From Metabacillus litoralis (GTDB taxonomy: Bacteria > Bacillota > Bacilli > Bacillales > Bacillaceae), in NCBI RefSeq assembly GCF_003667825.1, contig NZ_CP033043.1, positions 4,782,501 through 4,846,500 on the forward strand: a stretch of 64,000 bases of DNA, in the 5' to 3' direction. The stretch's first letter is position 1. Every line of letters starts with the position of its first letter. Of this stretch, positions 1 through 9,080 are shown one piece after another. The translations under genes and the position numbers were made by a program. The notes under the pieces are model-generated. The model worked only from the letters and a program-made list of their open reading frames with translations. It had not been told where the DNA came from and did no database searches.

Positions 1-158
1 TAATTCAAGAAGCAGATACTCTTCGCTTTGATGGATCAGATTTAATGCCAGGAGCAGTTGGCGCAGGAAGCTTCTGGAAAGGTATGACAGATTACATTAG
101 TGGTACGGTGGAACTTGATCAAGCGCTTAAAGAAATAGATGCAGGTTGGCCGAAATAA
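1..158 (+). CDS. Sugar ABC transporter substrate-binding protein, C-terminal end (partial)
   Basis: The reading frame entering at base 3 runs open to a TAA at 156-158 and encodes the last ~51 residues of a protein, including the segment SDLMPGAVGAGSFWKGMTD and the ending EIDAGWPK. This is the typical C-terminus of the extracellular lipoprotein that delivers sugar to MalFG/AglFG-type permeases. The two permease genes that follow fit this. The start, signal peptide and most of the ligand site lie outside the window. The sugar cannot be read from this fragment; alpha-glucosides are likely from the neighbours. Confidence 0.8.
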   Translation, partial: IQEADTLRFDGSDLMPGAVGAGSFWKGMTDYISGTVELDQALKEIDAGWPK

Positions 159-245
159 AGTATTTTTTACAAATGCTTTAAGCACTATCGGCAAGCATAA
201 GTTTTATAGAAATAAGCCAAGTGTTCAAAATAAATTGTGCATCCT

Positions 246-272
246 AAGGACTGGACATAATGTCTGGTCCTT
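246..272 (+). terminator. Intergenic hairpin between binding protein and permease genes
   Basis: A 12-bp stem (two G.U pairs in RNA) with a 3-nt loop, left arm 246-257 and right arm 261-272. No strong U-run follows, so it is more likely a partial terminator or mRNA stabiliser that keeps binding-protein expression above permease expression, as is common in such operons. Confidence 0.5.
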
Positions 273-340
273 CATTATTAATAAAGTTTCAATTGAAAAT
301 GAGGTAAGGATTTTTACCATAAGGAGGTAACCCGAGTGAT

Positions 341-1420
341 ATGGAAAAACAAACATCACCTTCAGTCGCAAAGCTTGTTTTATTAACAATTGCTGTATTT
401 GCAGGGAACTTACTCATTCATTACGGTATATTTCTTTTTCTACGTGATACAGAGATGCCAGCCCTGCTTTATGCAATCTTGGCTATCATTTGGGGAGTAT
501 TCGGAGTTTATACCATTTACTACACACTTAACTGGGTAGTTGAACAATACCCTGTGAAACAAAGGCGTATTGTACAGCCGTATGTATTCGTTGGGCCTGC
601 TGTTCTTTTGTTAGGATGGCTGATGTTTATACCAACTCTTCGTACATTATATTTAAGTTTTTTTGGCCCAAATTCAGACAGTTTCGTAGGCTTATCAAAT
701 TATTTAGCGGTGTTTACGGACCGTCTTTTGTTAACAGCCTTGCGTAATAATTTGTTGTGGGTCCTATTTGGAGCAACATTATGTATCGTGTTAGGGCTAT
801 TGATTGCTGTTTTAGCTGATAGAAGCAGCTATGAAAAAATTGCGAAGGCTATTATTTTCATGCCAATGGCTATTTCGATGGTAGCTGCTGGGGTTATTTG
901 GAAGTTCATTTACTATTACCAACCTGGAGATCAACAAATAGGTTTGTTAAACGCAATTGTTGTTGCGATTGGTGGAGAACCTCAAGCTTGGACAAGTATG
1001 AATCAGCCCTGGAACAATATGTTTTTAATTGTGATATTAATTTGGATGCAAACCGGCTTTGCGATGGTCCTATTTTCAGCAGCATTGAAGGGAATTCCAA
1101 ATGAGTTACTTGAGGCTGCACGTGTGGACGGAGCAACAGAGGTTACAATCTTTTTCAAAATTATTATTCCATACATTTCAGGTACGATCTTAACTGTTTC
1201 AACAACCATTATTGTTTTTACATTAAAAATCTTCGATATCATCATGGTAATGACAGGTGGTCAATATGAAACAGATGTAGTTGCCACACAGTTTTACCGC
1301 CAATTCTTTATGTACAGAAACTTTGGATATGGCTCAACATTAGCGATTGTTTTATTAATTACAGTCATTCCTGTTATCATCATCAATCTAAAACAATTTC
1401 GCAGGCAGGGGGGATTTTAG
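341..1420 (+). CDS. Alpha-glucoside/maltose-type ABC transporter permease, MalF/AglF-like
   Basis: This 359-residue membrane protein is the first of two permease subunits of a carbohydrate uptake-1 ABC importer. Hydrophobic segments are spread along the protein (about residues 12-30, 42-65, 80-105, 130-160, 170-190, 225-250, 275-305, 330-350). The cytoplasmic EAA loop that docks on the ATPase is seen near residue 260 (EAARVDGATEVTIFFKIIIP). AAGGAGG at 320-326 precedes the ATG. The next gene starts 2 bases after the stop, so the two are co-translated. No ATPase gene is in view; such systems often use a shared MsmX-type ATPase encoded elsewhere. Substrate is inferred from the adjacent phosphorylase. 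Confidence 0.85.
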   Translation: MEKQTSPSVAKLVLLTIAVFAGNLLIHYGIFLFLRDTEMPALLYAILAIIWGVFGVYTIYYTLNWVVEQYPVKQRRIVQPYVFVGPAVLLLGWLMFIPTLRTLYLSFFGPNSDSFVGLSNYLAVFTDRLLLTALRNNLLWVLFGATLCIVLGLLIAVLADRSSYEKIAKAIIFMPMAISMVAAGVIWKFIYYYQPGDQQIGLLNAIVVAIGGEPQAWTSMNQPWNNMFLIVILIWMQTGFAMVLFSAALKGIPNELLEAARVDGATEVTIFFKIIIPYISGTILTVSTTIIVFTLKIFDIIMVMTGGQYETDVVATQFYRQFFMYRNFGYGSTLAIVLLITVIPVIIINLKQFRRQGGF

Positions 1421-1421
1421 G

Positions 1422-2504
1422 GTGAAATCAAACAAAGGGTCAAAGTGGCTCGTCAATCTAGTGTTAGCTGTCATTTGTCTGATTTGGCTGATTCCAACAG
1501 CGGGACTATTTATTTCCTCCTTTAGACCAGCGGCCGATATATTAGATTCAGGATGGTGGACCGTATTTCCTCATAGAGACTGGGTAACAGAGGATCAACT
1601 CACACTCGATCCTGATACAGATTTGAGCGAGCCGATTGCGGTAGAAGGTAAAACCTATACAAATGATGAACTAGCTAGTGGTGTTGTTTTAGATGGTAAA
1701 AGGCTTATTTGGGAAAACAAACGAAAAAGACTTCTTAATGTTCAAACGAAACAATGGACAATGAATGCAGATTTTACGTTAGAGAATTATCAAACGGTTC
1801 TTGGTGGTAAGCAGTATGTGATCACCCTTCCCGGTGGTGGAACAAAAACAGAAAAAGGAAGTAATTTAACACAGTCATTTATTAATACATTTACGGTTTC
1901 CATTCCAGCTACCATTATCCCGCTGTTAATAGCTACCTTTGCTGCTTATTCCTTTGCATGGCTAAAATTTAGAGGCAGCAGAGCGATGTTTGTTGTTGTC
2001 ATCGCGTTGCTTGTTGTTCCATTGCAGGTTGCGCTCATCCCTATATTGAAGGATTATACAAACATCGGCTTAAATGGTAGTTATTTAGGAATATGGCTTG
2101 CACATACCACATTTGGATTACCGTTAACAACCTACTTTCTTTATAACTATATTAGCCAGTTGCCACGGGATATTTTTGAGTCAGCCTTTATAGATGGCGC
2201 GAGTAATTTTACGATCTTCACAAAATTGATTCTTCCATTATCTGTTCCTGCTTTAGCATCGATTGGAATCTTTCAGTTCTTGTGGGTATGGAATGATTAT
2301 TTAGTTGCATTGGTGTTTTTAGGAAGTCAGCCAGATGTTCAGGTGCTCTCAATGAGAATTGCAGACATGGTCGGGTCACGTGGAGATGATTGGCACTTAC
2401 TAACAGCAGCAGCCTTTGTTTCAATGATCATGCCGCTTACTGTTTTCTTCTTATTACAACGTTTCTTTGTAAGAGGTTTATTAGGTGGATCTGTAAAAGG
2501 ATAA
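1422..2504 (+). CDS. Alpha-glucoside/maltose-type ABC transporter permease, MalG/AglG-like
   Basis: This is the second permease (360 residues, GTG start directly after the previous stop). After the first membrane segment (about 10-30) comes a soluble extracellular insertion of about 115 residues (roughly 38-150), then five membrane segments. The EAA-type loop is present near residue 255 (SAFIDGASNFTIFTKLILP). The insertion is typical of the AglG branch of alpha-glucoside permeases rather than short MalG proteins. It forms the heterodimeric channel with the 341-1420 product. Confidence 0.85.
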   Translation: MKSNKGSKWLVNLVLAVICLIWLIPTAGLFISSFRPAADILDSGWWTVFPHRDWVTEDQLTLDPDTDLSEPIAVEGKTYTNDELASGVVLDGKRLIWENKRKRLLNVQTKQWTMNADFTLENYQTVLGGKQYVITLPGGGTKTEKGSNLTQSFINTFTVSIPATIIPLLIATFAAYSFAWLKFRGSRAMFVVVIALLVVPLQVALIPILKDYTNIGLNGSYLGIWLAHTTFGLPLTTYFLYNYISQLPRDIFESAFIDGASNFTIFTKLILPLSVPALASIGIFQFLWVWNDYLVALVFLGSQPDVQVLSMRIADMVGSRGDDWHLLTAAAFVSMIMPLTVFFLLQRFFVRGLLGGSVKG

Positions 2505-2519
2505 AACTAAGTGCAGGGA

Positions 2520-2567
2520 TAAAGCCAGTCATGATGAGGTGTTCATACTGGCTTTAAGCCTGTTTAT
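2520..2567 (+). terminator. Hairpin terminator after the permease genes
   Basis: A 10-bp stem (2520-2529 with 2547-2556) and a 17-nt loop are followed by a T-rich run (GTTTATTTTT). It probably reduces read-through into the phosphorylase gene. Confidence 0.55.
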
Positions 2568-2597
2568 TTTTAATCGGTGAAATGGAGTTGAAAATGC

Positions 2598-4877
2598 GTG
2601 ACGTGGAAAATCGAACGAAATGATCTATCACAGCAGGAACTATTAAACCTAGAAAGCTTATTCTCTTTGGCAAATGGCTACATTGGTGTCCGCGGGAATT
2701 TTGAGGAAGGGTATTCGGAAGAGTTCGTTTCAATACGTGGAACATACTTGAATGCCTTTCATGATATAACAGAGATTACATATGGTGAAAAGCTTTATGC
2801 TTTTCCAGAAACACAGCAAAAGCTGGTGAATAACATTGATGCTCAATCAATTGATATCTTTATAGACAAAGAGCAATTCTCGCTATTTGAAGGTGAAGTA
2901 CTTTCATATAAGCGGGTGTTGCACTTAGATCAAGGGTATACAGAACGATTCATTCATTACAGAACTCCTGGTGGAAAGGAAGTAAAATTGCAGTTTCGCA
3001 GGGTAGTATCGTTCTCTGTAAAAGAACTTTTTGCAATCGAAGTAAAAATTGAGCCGGTAAATTTTAACGGAGAAGTAAGGATTGTATCAAAAGTAGATGG
3101 AGATGTTTCGAACTATGTTAATAGAAATGATCCGCGTGTAGCTGCGGGACATGCAAAATTACTTTCAGTAGAGAACATTGGGGAAAAGGATGACATCGTT
3201 TTTGTTGAAGACAAAACGACAAATTCGGATCTTAAGGCTGCTTGCACGACAAAACATATCTTAAATGTTCAAGGAAATAAGACTACAAAAATTCTAGATA
3301 AAAGAGCAGAAGTTACCTACACTTTTGATCTAAACGAACCTGTTGAATTTGTAAAATATAATGTTTATACAGATACACTCAGGCACGAACAGGATTTGGT
3401 TGAAAAGGGTATCGAGATTCATGGCAATCTTTCAAATCAATCCTTTGAACAGCTCATTCAATCTCAAAAGAACTATCTTGATGAATTCTGGAATGTGGCA
3501 GATATAAAAATTGAAGGTGAGGAAAAGCTTCAGGAGGGTATTCGCTTTAACCTTTTTCAACTTTTACAATCTGCAGGAAGAGATAAGTACAGTAATATAG
3601 CTGCAAAGGGTCTTTCAGGTGAAGGATATGAGGGACATTATTTCTGGGATACCGAAATTTATATGATTCCTGTTTTCTTACTAACAAAGCCTGAGTTAGC
3701 AAAACAATTACTAATCTATCGATATTCAATCTTGAATGGAGCAAGACAAAGGGCCAAAGAGATGGGGCATTCTAAAGGAGCTTTATTCCCATGGAGGACC
3801 ATCTCAGGATCAGAGTGCTCGGCGTATTTCCCAGCTGGAACAGCACAGTATCACATAAGCGCTGATATTGCCTATAGCTTTATCCAATATTATTTAGCAA
3901 CAAAAGATATCAATTTTATGGTGGAATATGGAGCTGAAGTTTTAAGTGAAACAGCAAGATTATGGATGGATACAGGTCATTTTTATCAAGATGAATTTAG
4001 AATTGACGATGTAACCGGTCCTGACGAATATACATGTCTTGTGAACAATAATTATTATACAAACGTTATGGCAAAGCATAATTTAAAATGGGCCTACTCC
4101 ATTTACAATCAGGTGAGGAAAGAGGATCCACCTTCTTTTAAAGAGTTATCGCAACGCTTAGATCTCACTGAAGAAGAAGCACGAGACTGGAATCAAGCAG
4201 CTGAAAAAATGTATTTACCTTATGATGAAGAATTAGGGATTAATCCTCAGGATGATACATTCTTAAAAAAAGCTGTTTGGGATTTTGAACATACACCAAA
4301 AGAAAAGTATCCATTGCTTTTACATTATCACCCACTAACACTATATCGCTATCAAGTGTGTAAGCAAGCTGACACTGTACTTGCTCACTTTTTATTAGAG
4401 GACGAGCAGTCGCTTGAAACAATAAAAGCATCCTACGATTATTATGAAAAAATTACGACCCATGATTCATCTCTATCCTCTGCTATCTTTAGTATTATGG
4501 CAGCGAAAGTTGGTTATCGCGAAAAGGCCTACGACTATTTTATGGAATCTGCGCGTCTAGATCTTGATAATACTCACGGTAACACAAAAGATGGCTTACA
4601 TATGGCCAATATGGGTGGTACATGGATGTCAATTATTCATGGTTTTGGAGGAGTTCGTGTGAAAGAAAGTGGGCTTTCCTTACATCCTGTTTTACCAAAG
4701 CAATGGACACAATATGAATTTACGTTACATTATTTGCACCGCCAACTTCGTGTCAAAGTTGAACGTGAGCAAATGACTGTTTCCCTTGAAAAGGGCGATC
4801 GTCTTGACCTTACTGTTTATAGAAAAAACATAACATTAGAGGAAGGAAAGCAATATACTTGGGAAATTTCCGAATAG
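2598..4877 (+). CDS. GH65 disaccharide phosphorylase, probably maltose phosphorylase
   Basis: This 759-residue cytoplasmic enzyme has the usual length and architecture of GH65 phosphorylases, which split an alpha-glucosyl disaccharide with phosphate to give glucose and beta-glucose-1-phosphate. The (alpha/alpha)6 catalytic core carries the GPDEYT motif, with the likely general acid Glu near residue 477. The segment GHYFWDTEIYM near 350 and the conserved GARQRAKEMG segment also fit. The GTG start has a GGAG 10 bases upstream. The beta-phosphoglucomutase gene next to it is the expected partner for beta-G1P. GH65 also includes trehalose, kojibiose and nigerose phosphorylases; maltose is preferred from context with the uptake genes and similarity to the MdxK type, not proven. 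Confidence 0.85.
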   Translation: MTWKIERNDLSQQELLNLESLFSLANGYIGVRGNFEEGYSEEFVSIRGTYLNAFHDITEITYGEKLYAFPETQQKLVNNIDAQSIDIFIDKEQFSLFEGEVLSYKRVLHLDQGYTERFIHYRTPGGKEVKLQFRRVVSFSVKELFAIEVKIEPVNFNGEVRIVSKVDGDVSNYVNRNDPRVAAGHAKLLSVENIGEKDDIVFVEDKTTNSDLKAACTTKHILNVQGNKTTKILDKRAEVTYTFDLNEPVEFVKYNVYTDTLRHEQDLVEKGIEIHGNLSNQSFEQLIQSQKNYLDEFWNVADIKIEGEEKLQEGIRFNLFQLLQSAGRDKYSNIAAKGLSGEGYEGHYFWDTEIYMIPVFLLTKPELAKQLLIYRYSILNGARQRAKEMGHSKGALFPWRTISGSECSAYFPAGTAQYHISADIAYSFIQYYLATKDINFMVEYGAEVLSETARLWMDTGHFYQDEFRIDDVTGPDEYTCLVNNNYYTNVMAKHNLKWAYSIYNQVRKEDPPSFKELSQRLDLTEEEARDWNQAAEKMYLPYDEELGINPQDDTFLKKAVWDFEHTPKEKYPLLLHYHPLTLYRYQVCKQADTVLAHFLLEDEQSLETIKASYDYYEKITTHDSSLSSAIFSIMAAKVGYREKAYDYFMESARLDLDNTHGNTKDGLHMANMGGTWMSIIHGFGGVRVKESGLSLHPVLPKQWTQYEFTLHYLHRQLRVKVEREQMTVSLEKGDRLDLTVYRKNITLEEGKQYTWEISE

Positions 4878-4888
4878 GAGTGATACAG

Positions 4889-5554
4889 TTGAGTAAATTA
4901 AAGGCTTTTATTTTCGACTTAGATGGTATTATAACTGATACAGCTGAATATCATTTTCTTGCTTGGAAGGCTTTGGCTGAAGATCTAAACATTTCTTTTA
5001 CTAGAGAATTAAATGAAGAGTTAAAAGGAATTTCGAGAATGGATTCCCTTGAGAAAATCCTTCAATTTGGTGGAAAAGAGCAAGAATTTTCAGAGCAAGA
5101 AAAGCTGGAGTTGGCAACAAAGAAAAATGAACATTATGTTGAGTTAATAAATAAGATCACTCCTTCAGATATATTACCAGGAATTGAAACGTTACTGAGT
5201 GATATTAAACAAGCTAACTTAGGAATCGCGCTAGCATCAGCAAGTAAAAATGCCAATATGGTATTAGAAGCATTGAAGCTCAAGGATCAATTTGATTATA
5301 TTGTTGATGTAACAAAAATTAAAAAAGGAAAGCCTGATCCAGAAATCTTTCTAAAGGCAGCAGAATTACTAAAGGTTAACCCTTCAACATGCATAGGAGT
5401 AGAGGATGCCATTGCTGGTGTTGAAGCCATAAAAGGTGCCGGTATGTATGCGGTTGCAGTTGGACCGGAACATTCCTTCCCAAAAGCTGATCTTGTTTAT
5501 GAAAAAACGGATGATCTTTCATTTAAAGAGATAAGAGAAAGGTTTGAAGGGTGA
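4889..5554 (+). CDS. pgmB: Beta-phosphoglucomutase
   Basis: This HAD-superfamily enzyme converts beta-glucose-1-phosphate to glucose-6-phosphate, feeding the phosphorylase product into glycolysis. The N-terminus holds the nucleophile motif FDLDGIITDTAEYHF, followed by a helical cap, the motif-II region ALASASKN and the motif-III/IV region KGKPDPEIF...VEDAIAG. A start at TTG 4859 is possible but lies inside the phosphorylase gene; TTG 4889 has AGGAG 8 bases upstream and gives the canonical 221-residue protein, so I chose it. Confidence 0.88.
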   Translation: MSKLKAFIFDLDGIITDTAEYHFLAWKALAEDLNISFTRELNEELKGISRMDSLEKILQFGGKEQEFSEQEKLELATKKNEHYVELINKITPSDILPGIETLLSDIKQANLGIALASASKNANMVLEALKLKDQFDYIVDVTKIKKGKPDPEIFLKAAELLKVNPSTCIGVEDAIAGVEAIKGAGMYAVAVGPEHSFPKADLVYEKTDDLSFKEIRERFEG

Positions 5555-5569
5555 AAAAAGGAGAAATCA

Positions 5570-7048
5570 ATGATTGAAAACCAAAGAATTAAGGAAGCGG
5601 AAACAGCATTAAGTAAGTTGCAGGAAGAGGTTTATCAACATGAATGGCGATTGCACTATCATATTGCTCCAGTAGCCAATTGGATGAATGATCCTAACGG
5701 GTTTTGCTATTTTAAAGGTGAATATCATCTGTTTTATCAGCATCATCCTTTTGCTCCAAAATGGGACTCCATGTATTGGGGACATGTCAAAAGCAAAGAT
5801 CTCGTCAATTGGGAGCATCTTCCTCCAGCCTTGGCTCCAGGTGAAACTTATGATAAAGATGGATGCTTTTCTGGCAGTGCAATTGAAAAGGATGGTAAGC
5901 TCTATTTAATGTACACAGGTAATGTGTGGACAGGTGAAAATTATGATGAAGAGCTAAAGCAAGTTCAAGCCCTAGCTGTAAGTGAGGATGGAATTCATTT
6001 CGAAAAGCTTCCAGAAAACCCTGTTATAACAGAGGCTCCAAATGGTGACATCCATCCATTTCATTTTCGTGATCCAAAGGTATGGAAGCACGATGATCTT
6101 TATTATGTTGTGTTAGGTTCAAAAACGATGCAAAATACCGGACAAGTATTAATGTATCGTTCAAAAGATTTGATACATTGGGAATTCGTCAATATTTTGG
6201 CTAAAGGTGAGGGGAACTTCGGGTACATGTGGGAATGTCCTGATTTATTTACTTTAAACAATAAAGAAGTTCTCGTGATGTCTCCACAGGGAGTAAAACC
6301 TGAAGGGAATTTATATCATAATTTACATCAAGCTGGCTATGTGATTGGTGAGCTGGACTATGAAAAAGGAATTCTTTCTTATGGTGACTTTCAATTATTA
6401 GATTATGGCTTTGATTATTATGCCCCTCAAACAATGGTTGACCCAGAAGGCAGAAGAATTGCTATTGCATGGATGGATATGTGGGAAAGTGAGATGCCGA
6501 CACAATCACACGGATACACAGGTGCTATGACATTACCTCGTGAGTTGGAACTAAGAGGTGATAAAATTTATTGTCATCCAGTAAAGGAAATTGAAAAGCT
6601 CAGACAAGCTGAAGTCGTACACGAACAAATTACGTTTTCTGGAGAAACCTCACTTGAAGGCATTGCAGGCGATTGCATAGAGCTAGACCTTTCACTTCGA
6701 GTTCACCATTCATCAGCATGCGGAATTCGACTTCGTGTAGATGAGGATGCTGGTGAAGAAACAGTCATCACCTATTATGGTGACAAAGGAATTCTTGAAC
6801 TTGACCGCAATGAATCAGGGAAGGGGCCAGGTGGAGTTAGAAAAACGCATCTACAATTACAAGATCAAATGCTACACTTAAGAATTTTCATTGATAAATC
6901 CTCCGTAGAAATTTTTGTGAATAATGGTGAGCAAGTATTAACTGCTAGAATATACCCAGGTGAAAATAGTACAAGCATTCGCTTATTTTCAAATGAAGAA
7001 ATTGAAATTGCTCAATTAAAAAAGTGGGATTTAAAGCGATCTATATGA
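5570..7048 (+). CDS. Sucrose-6-phosphate hydrolase / beta-fructofuranosidase (GH32)
   Basis: This 492-residue GH32 enzyme hydrolyses sucrose or sucrose-6-phosphate to fructose and glucose(-6-phosphate). The nucleophile motif NWMNDPNGF is at about residues 37-45, RDP at about 165 and the acid/base motif WECPDLF at about 221-227. The C-terminal beta-sandwich runs from about 330 to the end. There is no signal peptide, so it acts in the cytoplasm. AAGGAG precedes the ATG, and it follows pgmB by 15 bases and ends at a strong terminator. Its place in a maltose-type cluster suggests that the transporter may also bring in sucrose or related glucosides; that is inference. Confidence 0.9.
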   Translation: MIENQRIKEAETALSKLQEEVYQHEWRLHYHIAPVANWMNDPNGFCYFKGEYHLFYQHHPFAPKWDSMYWGHVKSKDLVNWEHLPPALAPGETYDKDGCFSGSAIEKDGKLYLMYTGNVWTGENYDEELKQVQALAVSEDGIHFEKLPENPVITEAPNGDIHPFHFRDPKVWKHDDLYYVVLGSKTMQNTGQVLMYRSKDLIHWEFVNILAKGEGNFGYMWECPDLFTLNNKEVLVMSPQGVKPEGNLYHNLHQAGYVIGELDYEKGILSYGDFQLLDYGFDYYAPQTMVDPEGRRIAIAWMDMWESEMPTQSHGYTGAMTLPRELELRGDKIYCHPVKEIEKLRQAEVVHEQITFSGETSLEGIAGDCIELDLSLRVHHSSACGIRLRVDEDAGEETVITYYGDKGILELDRNESGKGPGGVRKTHLQLQDQMLHLRIFIDKSSVEIFVNNGEQVLTARIYPGENSTSIRLFSNEEIEIAQLKKWDLKRSI

Positions 7049-7052
7049 TAGT

Positions 7053-7090
7053 AAAAAACCTTTCGACATTAGTTGAAAGGTTTTTTATTT
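7053..7090 (+). terminator. Rho-independent terminator of the glucoside operon
   Basis: A near-perfect stem of about 12 bp (AAAAAACCTTTC with GAAAGGTTTTTT), 10-nt loop, followed by ATTTTT. Together with the promoterless spacing upstream it marks the end of the sugar operon. Confidence 0.85.
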
Positions 7091-7124
7091 TTAGAAAGAA
7101 GTATAATTTGTCAATCTCAACATA

Positions 7125-7162
7125 AACATTTATTATTTTTGTAGAACAAAAAATAAAATGTT
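7125..7162 (+). promoter_or_regulatory. Long inverted repeat in the leader of the MFS gene
   Basis: Arms at 7125-7142 and 7146-7162 (AACATTTAT... and ...ATAAAATGTT) are near-complementary over about 17 bp with a 1-nt bulge, ending just before the GAGGAG ribosome binding site. It may be an operator or an mRNA leader hairpin controlling the exporter. No family can be assigned. Confidence 0.4.
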
Positions 7163-7177
7163 GAGGAGAAATATACA

Positions 7178-8386
7178 ATGGAACTTGAACAACAAAAAGT
7201 TCAACAACAAAACAAAGCACTTATTGTGTTTATTTTAGGAACACTTGCGGCATTTGCTCCTTTGTCGATTGATATGTATTTACCAGCGTTTCCAATCTTA
7301 ACAAATGAATTTCATACTAGTGCATCGATGATTCAGTTAAGTTTAACGTTCTTTCTGCTGGGAGCTTCTTTAGGTCAACTCTTTACTGGGCCTTTAAGTG
7401 ATGTGTTTGGAAGAAGGAAGCCGTTGTTAATCGGCTTATCTATCTATACAGTCACCTCTCTTTTATGTGTTTTTACTGATTCTATTGAACTTTTCATTCT
7501 TTTGAGATTGATACAAGGATTAGCGGGATCTGCAGGAATGGTTATTTCAAGAGCCATTGTTAGGGATCTTTATTCTGGTAAAGAAATGACAAAGTTCTTT
7601 TCATTATTAGCTTTAGTAAATGGAATGGCACCTATTCTTGCTCCAGTTATTGGAGCACAACTTCTCAAGCTGTTTCCATGGCAGGCAGTATTCATAGCCC
7701 TAACAATCATAGGTGTAGTGATTTTTGCCTTTGTTCTTTGGGGATTAAAGGAAACCTTGCCTGTTGAAGAACGAAACGAAGGCGGCTTTTTGCAAACACT
7801 TAAGACGTTTCGCCAACTGCTTACAAATCTTCATTTTATGGGATATGTTCTTTCATTCGGATTTGTTGCTGCAGCAATGTTTGCTTACATCTCAGGTTCA
7901 TCCTTTGTCATTCAGTACGTATACGGAGCTTCCGCAGATACATTCAGTATCGTCTTTGCCATTAATGGAATCGGGATTGTCATTGCCAGCCAAGTAACAG
8001 GAAAGCTTTCAGAATGGATCGAAGAAAAGAAGCTTCTCTTAGCAGGAGTGATCATGTCATTTACTGGTGGACTTAGTTTATTACTTCTTATTTTATTAAA
8101 GGTAGAATTAATGTTCATTCTTCCATCGCTCTTTTTAACAGTATCTAGTGTAGGTGTGGTTAATACAACTAGCTTCTCTTTAGCTTTACAGAATAATAGA
8201 AACATAGCAGGCAGTGCCTCTGCACTATTAGGTGTTATGTCATTGTTAGTGGGTGCTATTGTAGCACCTCTTGTAGGAGTTGCTGGTGAAGATACGGCGG
8301 TGCCTATGGGAATTGTTATATTTATATCCAGTTTAGGAGCAGTTCTCTCATATTTCTTTCTCGTTAGATCAAAAAAACTAGCTTAG
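7178..8386 (+). CDS. Bcr/CflA-type MFS drug exporter
   Basis: A 402-residue polytopic protein with about 12 hydrophobic helices, fitting the DHA1 (12-TM) drug:proton antiporter branch. The N-terminal segment FAPLSIDMYLPAFP is a strong Bcr/CflA signature, and the loop between helices 2 and 3 carries GPLSDVFGRRKPL (MFS motif A). ORIENTATION: single gene with its own GAGGAG site and a hairpin leader upstream. It probably exports a small toxic compound (bicyclomycin-like families do so); the substrate cannot be read from sequence. Confidence 0.85.
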   Translation: MELEQQKVQQQNKALIVFILGTLAAFAPLSIDMYLPAFPILTNEFHTSASMIQLSLTFFLLGASLGQLFTGPLSDVFGRRKPLLIGLSIYTVTSLLCVFTDSIELFILLRLIQGLAGSAGMVISRAIVRDLYSGKEMTKFFSLLALVNGMAPILAPVIGAQLLKLFPWQAVFIALTIIGVVIFAFVLWGLKETLPVEERNEGGFLQTLKTFRQLLTNLHFMGYVLSFGFVAAAMFAYISGSSFVIQYVYGASADTFSIVFAINGIGIVIASQVTGKLSEWIEEKKLLLAGVIMSFTGGLSLLLLILLKVELMFILPSLFLTVSSVGVVNTTSFSLALQNNRNIAGSASALLGVMSLLVGAIVAPLVGVAGEDTAVPMGIVIFISSLGAVLSYFFLVRSKKLA

Positions 8387-8477
8387 GTCTATTAAAAAAA
8401 CCAATTTACAAGAAACGAGAGAAAAGGTTATCATTTTCTTTGGATAGAAAATTGCAAATGAGTATGGGAGAGAATAA

Positions 8478-8867
8478 ATGAAGGAATTAACGTTTACATC
8501 TTATAATCAGTTTCAGCAATTTATTGAACACAAAGCGATGGAAAAAGCGATTATGAAAGGTCTTCATGGCGAAGAATTAGAAACATTTAAAGTAGAGTTT
8601 CTACAAAGAGCTGAAAAAATGTGGAAAGACAACGAGTGTGATCATTGGGTTGAAAAGCACGGTTATGTTGTAATAAATGTATGGAAAGACGGTGTAGGCA
8701 AACGGAAAATGTCGAGGGGAAGACCGAAGAAACTCGATTCCGAGAAGTACCTTCATTCCATTCATGTACGTTTAGATGAAGAGGCATACCGTAAGCTCAA
8801 TCAATACTGTGAAGACAACAACATAGATGTGTCAGAAACAATAAGGAAGTTAATAAAATCACTTTAG
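8478..8867 (+). CDS. Small ribbon-helix-helix-type putative DNA-binding protein
   Basis: I do not recognise this 129-residue protein as a named gene. The C-terminal ~40 residues (HSIHVRLDEEAYRKLNQYC followed by DVSETIRKLIKSL) have the strand-helix-helix pattern of Arc/MetJ/CopG domains. Just before it is RGRPKK, an AT-hook-like basic patch. The N-terminal ~75 residues are helical and charged with two Trp-containing segments. GGGAGAG lies before the ATG. It ends 214 bases before the 52-bp tandem array and is the nearest gene to it; a functional link is only a possibility. Confidence 0.6.
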   Translation: MKELTFTSYNQFQQFIEHKAMEKAIMKGLHGEELETFKVEFLQRAEKMWKDNECDHWVEKHGYVVINVWKDGVGKRKMSRGRPKKLDSEKYLHSIHVRLDEEAYRKLNQYCEDNNIDVSETIRKLIKSL

Positions 8868-8890
8868 AATTCTGGAGTTACAATAATATT

Positions 8891-8940
8891 TTGTATCAAA
8901 AAAGCAGTGGTCTGATTGAGATCACTGTTTTTTGATACAA
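8891..8940 (+). terminator. Long, symmetric terminator after the RHH gene
   Basis: Arms 8891-8913 and 8919-8940 pair over about 22 bp: a GC-bearing core (CAGTGGTCT with AGATCACTG) flanked by A6/T6 tracts and an outer TTGTATC/GATACAA extension. The symmetric A/T tracts make it work in both directions, shielding the gene from the repeat array. Confidence 0.8.
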
Positions 8941-9080
8941 AAGTATCTCATTGCTAGGGTAGGGAAGAGGTAGATTGGAAGGTATAGGGGGATAAGATCT
9001 TAACTTGATATCGCATCTGCAGGGACTTTTCATGGTTTGTATAATAGGAGGTTAGTGGCAGATCGGTTTGAGGAGATTGG

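Noticed and set aside
139..330. 63-codon ORF after the binding-protein gene
   Set aside because: Overlaps the end of the real gene and the hairpin at 246-272; no ribosome binding site.
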